Assembly: GCA_000438155.1 (NCBI GenBank)
Contig: FR902980.1
Coordinates: 94,857-103,092 of the forward strand
Direction of reading: 5' to 3'
Source of the DNA: Firmicutes bacterium CAG:95
Lineage (GTDB): Bacteria > Bacillota > Clostridia > Lachnospirales > Lachnospiraceae
DNA: 8,236 nt
Below the pieces are notes generated by a model, which ran no database searches, was not told the origin of the DNA, and worked only from the letters and a program-made list of their open reading frames with translations. Position 1 is the stretch's first letter. The number at the start of each line of letters is the position of its first letter. Positions 1-6,345 of this stretch are shown piece after piece. The position numbers were made by a program, and so were the translations under genes.

Positions 1-332
1 TAATTGAAGCAGCCGAGATTGACGGAGCAACCCGCCTGCAGACCTTGTTTAAAATTAAAATTCCCATGGTAATGTCTTCCGTTACCATTTGTATTTTCTT
101 AACCTTAACGAATTCCTTCAAGCTGTTTGACCAGAACCTTGCGTTGACCGGCGGGGATCCGAACCATATGACCGATATGATGGCCCTTAACATTTACAAT
201 ACCTTCTATGCACGCTCCGGTATGCAGTGGAAGGGTTACGGACAGGCGAAGGCAGTGATCTTCTGTGCACTGGTAATTTTTATCTCCCTGTTCCAGCTTA
301 GAGCAACCAGATCAAGGGAGGTGCAGCAGTAA
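1..332 (+). CDS. Sugar ABC transporter permease, MalF-like, 3' part only
   Basis: Inner-membrane permease of a carbohydrate ABC importer (CUT1/MalF type), cut by the left edge of the window. The frame is open from base 3. The visible part begins inside the EAA loop, the cytoplasmic coupling helix that docks on the ATPase: residues read IEAAEIDGATRLQTLFKIKIP, which fits the EAA...G pattern. After it come a membrane segment (VMSSVTICIFLTLTNSF) and a last hydrophobic helix near the C-terminus (AVIFCALVIFISLFQL), followed by a short basic tail. The stop TAA shares its last A with the next gene's ATG (TAATG), so the two permeases are translationally coupled. No ATPase or binding protein is visible. 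In Firmicutes CUT1 systems the ATPase is often encoded elsewhere (MsmK-type), which is family knowledge and not shown here. A TTG at 45 is not the real start because the conserved motif lies upstream of it. Confidence 0.93.
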   Translation, partial: IEAAEIDGATRLQTLFKIKIPMVMSSVTICIFLTLTNSFKLFDQNLALTGGDPNHMTDMMALNIYNTFYARSGMQWKGYGQAKAVIFCALVIFISLFQLRATRSREVQQ

Positions 333-1174
333 TGAATACAAAGAAAAAAGTCGGAAATACCATATTAGTTGTCATTTTGACCATCCTCTCCCTGTTATGG
401 ATTTATCCTGTTTTTATGATTTTGATCAATTCCCTGAAAAAGGAATCTGCCATCAGCACCGGAAGCGTTTTCAAGCTTCCTACCGCAGAAACCTTTGCAG
501 GTTTGGAAAACTATATTAATGCTATTGAATCCAAAGGCTTTTTGAACAGCCTGGGCTACAGCTTATTTATTACGATTACTTCCGTGGCAGCGATTCTGCT
601 TTTCTGTTCCATGTGTGCATGGTACATTACCCGTGTAAAGGGCATCCTTTCTAAGGTACTTTATTTCCTGTTTGTCTTTTCGATGGTGGTTCCTTTTCAG
701 ATGGTGATGTTTACCCTGTCACAGACCGCAGATAAGCTTCATTTAAATACTCCCTGGAATATCTGGGTAATCTATCTTGGATTCGGGGCAGGACTTGCCG
801 TATTCATGTTCTGTGGCTTCGTAAAGTCCATTCCGCTTGAGGTAGAAGAGGCAGCCCTGATCGATGGCTGTAATCCGATCCAGACGTTCTTTAAGATTGA
901 TATGCATATGCTGGCACCAACGATGATTTCCGTAGGAATCCTGGAAGCCATGTGGGTATGGAATGATTATCTTCTTCCGACCCTGGTGCTTGATATTAAG
1001 AAATATAAAACGATCCCGATGCTCATCCAGTATTTCCGGGGAAGCTACGGAAAGGTTGAGATGGGACCAATGATGGCAAGTATTATGTTAACCATAATCC
1101 CGATTATCATTGTATATCTGTCCGGACAGAAATATATTATTAAAGGTGTGGCATCCGGAGCCGTAAAAGGATAG
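332..1174 (+). CDS. Carbohydrate ABC transporter permease, MalG-like
   Basis: Second membrane subunit of the same CUT1 sugar importer; 280 residues, normal for the MalG family. About six membrane segments are visible, near residues 10-33, 75-99, 108-129, 144-164, 196-219 and 245-265. The EAA loop lies at residues 170-190 (EVEEAALIDG, with EAA at 173-175 and the conserved Gly at 179). The C-terminus ends KGVASGAVKG, typical of MalG-type permeases. The ATG at 332 overlaps the upstream stop by one base and has a strong ribosome binding site (AAGGGAGGTG at 314-323, 8-base spacer). The next gene, 25 bases downstream, encodes an alpha-glucan phosphorylase, so the likely cargo is maltodextrin or a related alpha-glucan. 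That substrate is an inference from context only. Confidence 0.95.
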   Translation: MNTKKKVGNTILVVILTILSLLWIYPVFMILINSLKKESAISTGSVFKLPTAETFAGLENYINAIESKGFLNSLGYSLFITITSVAAILLFCSMCAWYITRVKGILSKVLYFLFVFSMVVPFQMVMFTLSQTADKLHLNTPWNIWVIYLGFGAGLAVFMFCGFVKSIPLEVEEAALIDGCNPIQTFFKIDMHMLAPTMISVGILEAMWVWNDYLLPTLVLDIKKYKTIPMLIQYFRGSYGKVEMGPMMASIMLTIIPIIIVYLSGQKYIIKGVASGAVKG

Positions 1175-1199
1175 CATTCCCCCGAAAAGGAGAAAACAG

Positions 1200-3464
1200 A
1201 TGTTGAATAAAGAATTATTGGAACAAAAACTTGGAAAGTCCATTCAGGAAGCAGGCGAGAAGGAGATTTATTTCATGCTCCTTGAGCTTGTGAAAGAGAT
1301 GGCAAAGGAAAGAGAGCGTGCACAGAGCGAGCAAAAGGGAAAGAAGATCTACTATGTTTCAGCAGAGTTTCTGATCGGCAAGCTTCTTTCCAACAATCTG
1401 ATTAATCTTGGAATTTATGATGAAGTAAAGGATATTCTTTCAAGTAACGGAAAGAGTCTTGCAGCAATTGAAGAGATTGAGCCTGAACCGTCTCTTGGAA
1501 ACGGCGGGCTTGGAAGACTGGCTGCCTGCTTCCTTGACTCCATGGCAACCTTAGGCCTAAACGGAGATGGAATTGGATTAAATTATCATCTGGGACTTTT
1601 TAAGCAGGAATTTGAAAAGAACCTGCAGAAGGAAACTCCGAATCCCTGGATGGAGCCGCAAAGCTGGCTGAACCGTACCGAGGTGGTTTATCCGGTAAGC
1701 TTTGGCAATCTGAAGGTGAATGCCAGAATGTATGACATTGATGTGACAGGTTATGAAAATCACACCAATAAGCTTCATTTATTTGATCTGGATTCCGTGG
1801 ATGAGAATCTGGTTCAGGATGGCATTTCCTTTGATAAAACGGACATTGAGAAGAATCTGACGCTGTTCCTTTATCCGGATGATTCGGATGAGGAGGGAAG
1901 ACAGCTTCGTATTTATCAGCAGTACTTTATGGTAAGCAGCGGCGCACAGCTTATTCTGGACGAAAGCGTAAAGCGTGGCTCAAATCTGCATGATCTGTCA
2001 GACTATGCGGTGATCCAGATTAATGATACACATCCGACCATGATTATTCCGGAGCTGATCCGTCTTTTGATGGAGCGGGGCATAGCAATGGACGAAGCCA
2101 TTGCTATTGTTTCAAAGACCTGTGCCTATACGAATCATACGATTCTGGCAGAAGCATTGGAAAAGTGGCCGATTGCCTATCTGAATAAGGTTGTGCCGCA
2201 GCTCGTTCCGATCATTGAGGTTCTTGATGATAAGGTACGCCGTAAATTCGATGATGAAAAGGTAGTCATTATCGACCGCAATGACACTGTGCATATGGCA
2301 CACCTGGATATTCATTACGGCTTTTCCGTAAACGGTGTGGCATCCCTTCACACGGATATTCTGAAAAAGACCGAGCTTCATCCGTTTTATGAGCTTTATC
2401 CGGAGAAATTTAACAATAAGACAAACGGTATCACGTTCCGCCGCTGGCTGTTACATTGTAATCCAAGGCTCACGGCACTCTTAGATGAAACAATCGGAAG
2501 AGGATACCGTAAGGATGCCATGGAATTAACAAAACTCTTAGCGTATCAGGACGATCCGGAATTCCTTAAAAAGCTTTTGGATGTAAAGATGGAAAATAAG
2601 AAGGAGCTGTGTGCTTATTTAAAGGAAACACAGAACCTTACCTTAAATCCGGACAGCATCTTTGATACCCAGATCAAACGTCTGCATGAATACAAGCGGC
2701 AGCAGATGAATGCCCTGTTTGTCATTCATAAATATCTGGAAATCAAGGCAGGAAAGAAACCGGAAACTCCGATTACGGTAATCTTTGGTGCCAAGGCGGC
2801 GCCGGCTTATGTGATTGCCAAGGATATCATTCATCTGATTCTGTGTCTGCAGGAGCTTGTGAATGCAGATCCTGAGGTGAGCCCTTATTTAAAGGTTGTT
2901 ATGGTGGAAAACTATAATGTAACCAAGGCAGAGAAGCTGATCCCGGCAACCGATCTTTCTGAGCAGATTTCACTTGCTTCCAAGGAGGCGAGCGGAACCG
3001 GAAACATGAAGTTCATGTTAAACGGTGCGGTAACGCTTGGAACCGAAGACGGTGCAAATGTGGAGATCCATGAACTTGTAGGAGATGACAATATCTTTAT
3101 TTTCGGAGCATCCAGTGAGGAAGTCATTGCACATTATGAAAAGTCCGATTATGTATCAAGGAATTTTTATGAGAAGGATCCGGATATTAAGGAAGCAGTT
3201 GATTTTATTACATCAAAGGAGCTCCTTGCCATCGGACAGGAAGAGAATCTCACACGCTTGCAGAAGGAGCTTTTAAACAAGGACTGGTTCATGACCCTCC
3301 TTGACTTTAAAGAGTACTGTGAAAAGAAGGAAGAGGCCTATGCCTGCTACAACGACCGTGAGAAATTCGCAAAGATGATGCTTATTAACATTGCAAAAGC
3401 CGGATACTTTTCCTCTGACCGGACGATTGAAGAGTATGAGAGAGACATCTGGAAAAGCAGATAA
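1200..3464 (+). CDS. glgP: Glycogen/maltodextrin phosphorylase (GT35)
   Basis: Cytoplasmic PLP-dependent enzyme that removes glucose from the non-reducing end of alpha-1,4-glucans using phosphate, giving glucose-1-phosphate. The 754 residues carry the family landmarks in order: KKIYYVSAEFLIGKLL (48-63), LGNGGLGRLAACFLDS (99-114), NDTHP (275-279), IKRLHEYKRQ (492-501) and the PLP site EASGTGNMKFMLNGA, in which Lys604 should hold the cofactor. It is shorter than the 797-815 residues of the E. coli enzymes mainly because the N-terminal arm before IYYVSAEF is short, so the classic N-terminal phosphorylation/AMP region of animal enzymes is not expected. The start is supported by AAGGAG at 1187-1192 with a 7-base spacer. 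It follows the sugar permeases closely and is probably co-transcribed with them. Whether it acts on stored glycogen (GlgP) or imported maltodextrin (MalP) cannot be settled from sequence; the context favours maltodextrin. Confidence 0.96.
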   Translation: MLNKELLEQKLGKSIQEAGEKEIYFMLLELVKEMAKERERAQSEQKGKKIYYVSAEFLIGKLLSNNLINLGIYDEVKDILSSNGKSLAAIEEIEPEPSLGNGGLGRLAACFLDSMATLGLNGDGIGLNYHLGLFKQEFEKNLQKETPNPWMEPQSWLNRTEVVYPVSFGNLKVNARMYDIDVTGYENHTNKLHLFDLDSVDENLVQDGISFDKTDIEKNLTLFLYPDDSDEEGRQLRIYQQYFMVSSGAQLILDESVKRGSNLHDLSDYAVIQINDTHPTMIIPELIRLLMERGIAMDEAIAIVSKTCAYTNHTILAEALEKWPIAYLNKVVPQLVPIIEVLDDKVRRKFDDEKVVIIDRNDTVHMAHLDIHYGFSVNGVASLHTDILKKTELHPFYELYPEKFNNKTNGITFRRWLLHCNPRLTALLDETIGRGYRKDAMELTKLLAYQDDPEFLKKLLDVKMENKKELCAYLKETQNLTLNPDSIFDTQIKRLHEYKRQQMNALFVIHKYLEIKAGKKPETPITVIFGAKAAPAYVIAKDIIHLILCLQELVNADPEVSPYLKVVMVENYNVTKAEKLIPATDLSEQISLASKEASGTGNMKFMLNGAVTLGTEDGANVEIHELVGDDNIFIFGASSEEVIAHYEKSDYVSRNFYEKDPDIKEAVDFITSKELLAIGQEENLTRLQKELLNKDWFMTLLDFKEYCEKKEEAYACYNDREKFAKMMLINIAKAGYFSSDRTIEEYERDIWKSR

Positions 3465-3604
3465 ATGAAGATCATGGCATTCGCCAATGTATAAACTGCT
3501 TAAAATATTATTTTTTGGATTATTACGAAGATAAAATCACATATAGGCTTAAAATGGCGGTATAGGTTTTTTTATTACACAAAAAATACAATTCAGTCTA
3601 AAAA

Positions 3605-3632
3605 TTTTCACAACAGAGGTTTTAATTATAAT
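3605..3632 (+). promoter_or_regulatory. Promoter-like site P1
   Basis: A consensus -10 TATAAT (3627-3632) lies 16 bases after TTTTCA (3605-3610, four of six matches to TTGACA). The predicted start of transcription is about 3639, only a few bases before a strong ribosome binding site (AAAGGGGG, 3643-3650). The AT-rich background makes chance -10 boxes common. The adjoining ribosome binding site and ATG raise confidence. Confidence 0.5.
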
Positions 3633-3650
3633 ATAGAATGAGAAAGGGGG

Positions 3651-3717
3651 ATTCATTACATGAATGTCCGTTCCCATTCATTGCTTACATCACGGCAGTT
3701 GAAGAGGTCCTGAATGG
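3651..3717 (+). promoter_or_regulatory. Mutually exclusive hairpins over mini-ORF start and stop
   Basis: ATGAATG (3660-3666, containing the mini-ORF start codon) is perfectly complementary to CATTCAT (3675-3681) across an 8-base loop, and its first six bases are also complementary to ATTCAT (3651-3656) across 3 bases. CCATTCA (3674-3680) is in turn complementary to TGAATGG (3711-3717), which covers the mini-ORF stop and the next ATG. One arm can therefore mask either the start or the stop/re-start region, but not both. The stems are only 6-7 bp and AU-rich, so stability is modest. Confidence 0.35.
3660..3713 (+). CDS. Possible 17-residue leader peptide
   Basis: The mini-ORF encodes MNVRSHSLLTSRQLKRS. 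It begins with ATG 9 bases after AAAGGGGG (3643-3650), which is as good a ribosome binding site as those of the real genes here, and it sits about 20 bases after the predicted P1 start. The peptide has several Arg, Ser and Leu residues but no run of one amino acid typical of biosynthetic attenuators. The stop TGA (3711-3713) is followed directly by an in-frame ATG (3714-3773) encoding MAWGKGKIKTCNKCELNSR, which carries a CxxC pair. This second ORF could be translated by re-initiation, or the two together could be the remnant of one broken reading frame. I recognise neither peptide. Function, if any, is unknown; a leader controlling the genes from 4015 is an inference. Confidence 0.35.
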   Translation: MNVRSHSLLTSRQLKRS

Positions 3718-3727
3718 CTTGGGGAAA

Positions 3728-3818
3728 GGGCAAAATCAAAACATGTAATAAGTGTGAGTTAAATTCAAGATGATAGAGAAGCTCAGATTTAGGGGAAATA
3801 TTTGAGAGTCTTTTGCCC
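3728..3818. repeat. Perfect 8-bp inverted repeat enclosing 75 bases
   Basis: GGGCAAAA (3728-3735) and TTTTGCCC (3811-3818) are exact reverse complements. In RNA they would form a closing stem for a domain of about 90 nt. Inside, CTCA and ATTT (3782-3790) can pair with AAAT and TGAG (about 3796-3806) around an AGGGG loop, giving a weak sub-hairpin. This could be part of a structured leader, a small RNA or a DNA-level repeat. I do not recognise it as any known riboswitch class. Confidence 0.4.
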
Positions 3819-3876
3819 GATCGTTCTTAAGAATAATGTGGGAGGGAACGAGGACATTTACAATTATCTGAATTAA
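3802..3876 (+). CDS. Possible 24-residue small ORF with TTG start
   Basis: A TTG codon at 3802 is preceded by AGGGG (3791-3795) at a 6-base spacer and opens a 24-codon frame ending TAA at 3874-3876. The peptide begins MRVFCPIVLKNN if TTG is read as Met and ends GGNEDIYNYLN. It overlaps both the TTTTGCCC arm and the following hairpin, so either the RNA structure or the coding reading may be the real signal. I recognise no family. It may be chance or the tail of a decayed gene. Confidence 0.15.
   Translation: MRVFCPIVLKNNVGGNEDIYNYLN
3821..3851 (+). repeat. Hairpin TCGTTC / GAACGA
   Basis: TCGTTC (3821-3826) is complementary to GAACGA (3846-3851), with two possible G-U pairs extending the stem inward. 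It starts two bases after the TTTTGCCC arm, so the two stems could stack. The loop side contains the palindrome TTCTTAAGAA (3824-3833), which competes with the stem. No T-run follows, so it is not an intrinsic terminator. Confidence 0.3.
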
Positions 3877-3900
3877 TGGTAAAGTATAAATAATTATACT
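3873..3900 (+). promoter_or_regulatory. Promoter-like site P2 upstream of epimerase
   Basis: The -10 TATACT (3895-3900, five of six matches to consensus) has a weak -35 TTAATG (3873-3878) at a 16-base spacer. The predicted transcription start is near 3907, which would give the epimerase gene a leader of about 108 bases opening with the hairpin at 3908-3956. The poor -35 suggests a need for an activator or that P1 is the main promoter. Confidence 0.4.
3883..3900. promoter_or_regulatory. Operator-like dyad on the P2 -10 box
   Basis: AGTATAA (3883-3889) and TTATACT (3894-3900) are perfect 7-base inverted arms around ATAA. The right arm contains the whole P2 -10 box. A dimeric regulator bound here would block RNA polymerase. 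AT-rich DNA makes such dyads easier to obtain by chance. Confidence 0.35.
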
Positions 3901-3907
3901 AGTCACA

Positions 3908-3956
3908 AAAGTAGGGTGCGTATGCAGATTTTCTGAAAGCATACAAGTCCTACTTT
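3908..3956 (+). promoter_or_regulatory. Two-stem hairpin at predicted 5' end of epimerase mRNA
   Basis: The outer stem AAAGTAGG (3908-3915) pairs with CCTACTTT (3949-3956), 8 bp perfect. An internal loop GTGC/AAGT separates it from the inner stem GTATGC (3920-3925) with GCATAC (3939-3944), 6 bp perfect. The apical loop is 13 bases (3926-3938). Fourteen exact pairs in register make this the strongest structure in the window. CCTACTTT is followed by ATG rather than a T-run, so it is not an intrinsic terminator. A leader element (protein-binding or stabilising hairpin) is inferred. The conserved-looking asymmetric bases in the internal loop would be the natural protein contact. Confidence 0.6.
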
Positions 3957-4014
3957 ATGTGGGTTATTAGGAAAATAGATGGATGGATGATTTGGAAGGG
4001 TAAAGAGAATAAAT

Positions 4015-5112
4015 ATGCATGAGTTAAATCTGAAAGGAACCACAATACTTGTCACCGGAGCAGCTGGTTTTATCGGAGCCAATCTTGTAATGAGACTTTT
4101 AAAAGGAAAAAAGCCGGAAAGAATCATTGGGATTGATAATCTGAATGATTATTATGATGTCCGTATTAAAGAGTGGAGACTTAAACAAATAGAGAAGCTA
4201 TCAAAGGAATATCCGGAAACGGAATGGATATTCAAAAAGGGAGATATTGCTGATCGCCCAATGATACAGGAATTGTTCGAAGCCTATGAACCACAGATTG
4301 TTGTAAATCTTGCGGCACAGGCGGGTGTACGGTATTCCATTACGAATCCGGATGCATATATTTCTTCTAATATGATTGGATTTTACAATCTTTTAGAGGC
4401 ATGCCGTCATTCCTACGATGATGGAAAACAGGGCGTTGCGCATCTTATATATGCATCGTCTTCTTCTGTTTATGGAGGGAATGAAAAGGTGCCGTTTTCT
4501 ACTGAGGATCCGGTAGATCATCCAGTCTCTTTGTATGCAGCAACGAAGAAGTCGAATGAATTGTTTGCACATGCCTACAGCAAGTTATATAACATTCCAT
4601 CTACCGGCTTACGGTTTTTTACCGTTTATGGACCGGCAGGAAGACCGGATATGGCATACTTTGGTTTTACAAATAAGCTTCTTCAGGGGAAAACCATCGA
4701 GATTTTTAATTACGGAAACTGCCGCAGGGATTTTACCTATGTGGATGATATTGTGGAAGGAATCGTGCGTGTGATGAAGGGGGCTCCGGAACGGGTAAAC
4801 GGAGCAGACGGATTACCGGTTCCTCCGTACAAGGTATATAATATTGGAGGCGGACATCCGGAGAATCTGCTTGATTTTGTGGATATTCTGCAGCAGGAGC
4901 TGGTAGCAGCAGGAGTCCTTCCGGCAGACTATGATTTTGAAGCACATAAGAAGCTTGTGCCGATGCAGCCGGGAGATGTACCCGTGACGTATGCAGACAC
5001 AGAGGCCCTGCAGGAGGACTTTGATTATTGCCCGAAAACGGACTTGCGAACCGGATTAAGGAATTTTGCACAGTGGTATCAGGAATTTTACGGTCAGGAG
5101 GAAAACAGATGA
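4015..5112 (+). CDS. UDP-glucuronate 4-epimerase (SDR family)
   Basis: NAD-dependent cytoplasmic epimerase of the extended SDR family, converting UDP-glucuronate to UDP-galacturonate. The 365 residues show the nucleotide-binding GAAGFIG (15-21), the acidic Asp41 in GIDNLNDYYDVR, the AAQAGVRYSI segment characteristic of UDP-GlcA 4-epimerases, the SSSSVYG active-site strand (148-154), the YxxxK catalytic pair Tyr174/Lys178, and RFFTVYGPAGRPDMA followed by RRDFTYVDDIV. The family usually has Trp where this protein has Ala in YGPAGRPD. The length is slightly above the common 335-355. The ATG at 4015 has only a weak ribosome binding site (AAAGAG at 4002-4007); GGAAGGG (3994-4000) is 14 bases away, and tiny upstream ORFs crowd the site. 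It overlaps the dehydrogenase gene by ATGA, so enzyme pair production is coupled. Related UDP-sugar epimerase specificities cannot be fully excluded. Confidence 0.92.
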   Translation: MHELNLKGTTILVTGAAGFIGANLVMRLLKGKKPERIIGIDNLNDYYDVRIKEWRLKQIEKLSKEYPETEWIFKKGDIADRPMIQELFEAYEPQIVVNLAAQAGVRYSITNPDAYISSNMIGFYNLLEACRHSYDDGKQGVAHLIYASSSSVYGGNEKVPFSTEDPVDHPVSLYAATKKSNELFAHAYSKLYNIPSTGLRFFTVYGPAGRPDMAYFGFTNKLLQGKTIEIFNYGNCRRDFTYVDDIVEGIVRVMKGAPERVNGADGLPVPPYKVYNIGGGHPENLLDFVDILQQELVAAGVLPADYDFEAHKKLVPMQPGDVPVTYADTEALQEDFDYCPKTDLRTGLRNFAQWYQEFYGQEENR

Positions 5113-6341
5113 AGATTGCAGTAGCAGGAACAGGATATGTCGGCTTAAGTATTGCGACCTTGCTGGCACAGCACAATGAAGTGATGGCAGTGGATATTAT
5201 AGAAGAAAAGGTGAATCTGATCAATCAGCACAAGTCACCGATCCAGGACGAATATATTGAGAAATATTTAAGGGAAAAGGATTTGAATCTTGTGGCAACC
5301 ACAGATGCAGAGGCGGCTTACCGGGATGCTGAGTTTGTCGTAATTGCAACACCGACCAATTATGATTCAAAGAAGAATTTCTTCGATACCTCTGCGGTAG
5401 AAGCGGTTATCCGGCTTGTGATGCAGGTCAATCCGAAGGCTGTTATGGTAATCAAGTCGACGATTCCGGTAGGCTTTACAGTTGCGGTACGGGAGAAGTA
5501 TCATTGTGACCGGATTCTGTTCAGTCCGGAGTTCTTAAGGGAATCCAAGGCACTGTATGACAACCTGTATCCTTCCAGAATTATTGTTGGAACGGATATG
5601 GAGAATCCGGAGCTAGTGGAGGCTGCTAATACCTTTGCACACCTCTTGCAGCAGGGGGCCATCAAAGAGAACATCGATACCTTAATCATGGGGTATACGG
5701 AAGCAGAAGCCGTGAAACTGTTTGCCAATACCTATCTGGCACTGCGTGTATCGTATTTTAACGAGCTGGACACATATGCAGAGATGAAGGGCCTGGATAC
5801 CCGGCAGATTATTAAGGGTGTCTGCCTTGACCCTCGTATCGGGGATCAGTATAACAATCCCTCCTTTGGTTATGGCGGTTATTGTCTGCCGAAGGATACA
5901 AAGCAGCTTCTTGCCAATTATCAGGATGTGCCACAGAATATGATGACAGCCATCGTAGACAGTAACCGTACGCGGAAGGAATTCATTGCAGATAGGGTAT
6001 TGGAGCTTGCAGGTGGTTATGAAGCGAACGGCGAATATGAGCTTGACAAGGAAAAGGAAGTCGTGGTTGGAGTATATCGTCTCACCATGAAGTCCAATTC
6101 TGACAATTTCCGTCAGTCCTCCATTCAGGGCGTTATGAAGAGAATTAAGGCAAAGGGCGCAACGGTTATTGTTTATGAGCCGACACTGGAAGATGGAAGT
6201 ACCTTCTTTGGAAGCCGTGTCGTGAATGACCTTTCAAGGTTTAAGGAAATGAGTCAGGCAATCATTGCAAACCGTTACGATGCCTGTCTGGACGATGTGA
6301 AGGAGAAGGTCTATACCAGAGATGTGTTCCGGAGAGATTAA
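5109..6341 (+). CDS. ugd: UDP-glucose 6-dehydrogenase
   Basis: NAD-dependent cytoplasmic enzyme that oxidises UDP-glucose twice to UDP-glucuronate, the substrate of the upstream epimerase. The 410 residues carry the N-terminal Rossmann motif GTGYVG (7-12) with Asp29 for NAD, ATPTNYD, KSTIPVG, FSPEFLRE (138-145), the Lys203/Asn207 pair in VKLFANTYLALRVSYFNE, and the catalytic cysteine Cys259 in GYGGYCLPKD with Lys262. The C-terminal NAD-sugar domain follows. The start is ATG 5109, which overlaps the epimerase stop (ATGA) and has AGGAGG at 5096-5101 with a 7-base spacer. An in-frame TTG at 5028 would add 27 residues before the Rossmann strand and has no support. Nothing is missing or broken. 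UDP-glucose would come from glucose-1-phosphate, which the phosphorylase to the left produces, but the needed uridylyltransferase is not in the window. Confidence 0.95.
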   Translation: MKIAVAGTGYVGLSIATLLAQHNEVMAVDIIEEKVNLINQHKSPIQDEYIEKYLREKDLNLVATTDAEAAYRDAEFVVIATPTNYDSKKNFFDTSAVEAVIRLVMQVNPKAVMVIKSTIPVGFTVAVREKYHCDRILFSPEFLRESKALYDNLYPSRIIVGTDMENPELVEAANTFAHLLQQGAIKENIDTLIMGYTEAEAVKLFANTYLALRVSYFNELDTYAEMKGLDTRQIIKGVCLDPRIGDQYNNPSFGYGGYCLPKDTKQLLANYQDVPQNMMTAIVDSNRTRKEFIADRVLELAGGYEANGEYELDKEKEVVVGVYRLTMKSNSDNFRQSSIQGVMKRIKAKGATVIVYEPTLEDGSTFFGSRVVNDLSRFKEMSQAIIANRYDACLDDVKEKVYTRDVFRRD

Positions 6342-6345
6342 GTGC

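Larger units (their letters stand above)
3465..4014. other. 550-base AT-rich gap with regulatory structure
   Basis: No conventional gene is present here. From 3465 to about 3604 I see only AT-rich sequence and a weak hairpin (CATGGC 3473-3478 with GCC-a-ATG 3483-3489). A T-run follows only at 3511-3516, too far from the hairpin for a convincing intrinsic terminator. From 3605 onward there are two promoter-like sites, mini-ORFs and several inverted repeats, listed separately. The composition is clearly more AT-rich than the flanking genes. The gap separates a glucan catabolic operon from a nucleotide-sugar operon. Confidence 0.85.

Noticed and set aside
3473..3516. Intrinsic terminator after the phosphorylase gene
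   Set aside because: The CATGGC/GCC-ATG hairpin is short with a bulge, and the T-run begins more than 20 bases after it, so it does not have terminator geometry.
3728..3818. Invertible promoter flanked by inverted repeats
   Set aside because: The arms are only 8 bp, no recombinase gene is nearby, and no promoter is evident in the enclosed 75 bases.
3736..3942. Minus-strand 68-codon frame in the gap, with hydrophobic residues
   Set aside because: Its start lies inside the strong hairpin, the upstream AGGA-like signal is weak, and it crosses two + strand promoter or hairpin elements. The composition is what AT-rich DNA gives by chance.
5028..5108. Longer start (TTG at 5028) for the dehydrogenase
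   Set aside because: It would add 27 residues before the Rossmann strand and overlap the epimerase deeply. The ATG at 5109 has AGGAGG and an ATGA overlap.
4733..5224. Minus-strand 163-codon frame across the epimerase/dehydrogenase junction
   Set aside because: It is antisense to two well-supported genes, with no recognisable motif; a shadow of their codon usage.
6322..6345. Longer start (ATG at 6322) for the asparaginase-like protein
   Set aside because: The nearest RBS-like sequence is 16 bases upstream, whereas ATG 6346 has GGAGAG 9 bases upstream. The extra residues are not conserved-looking.
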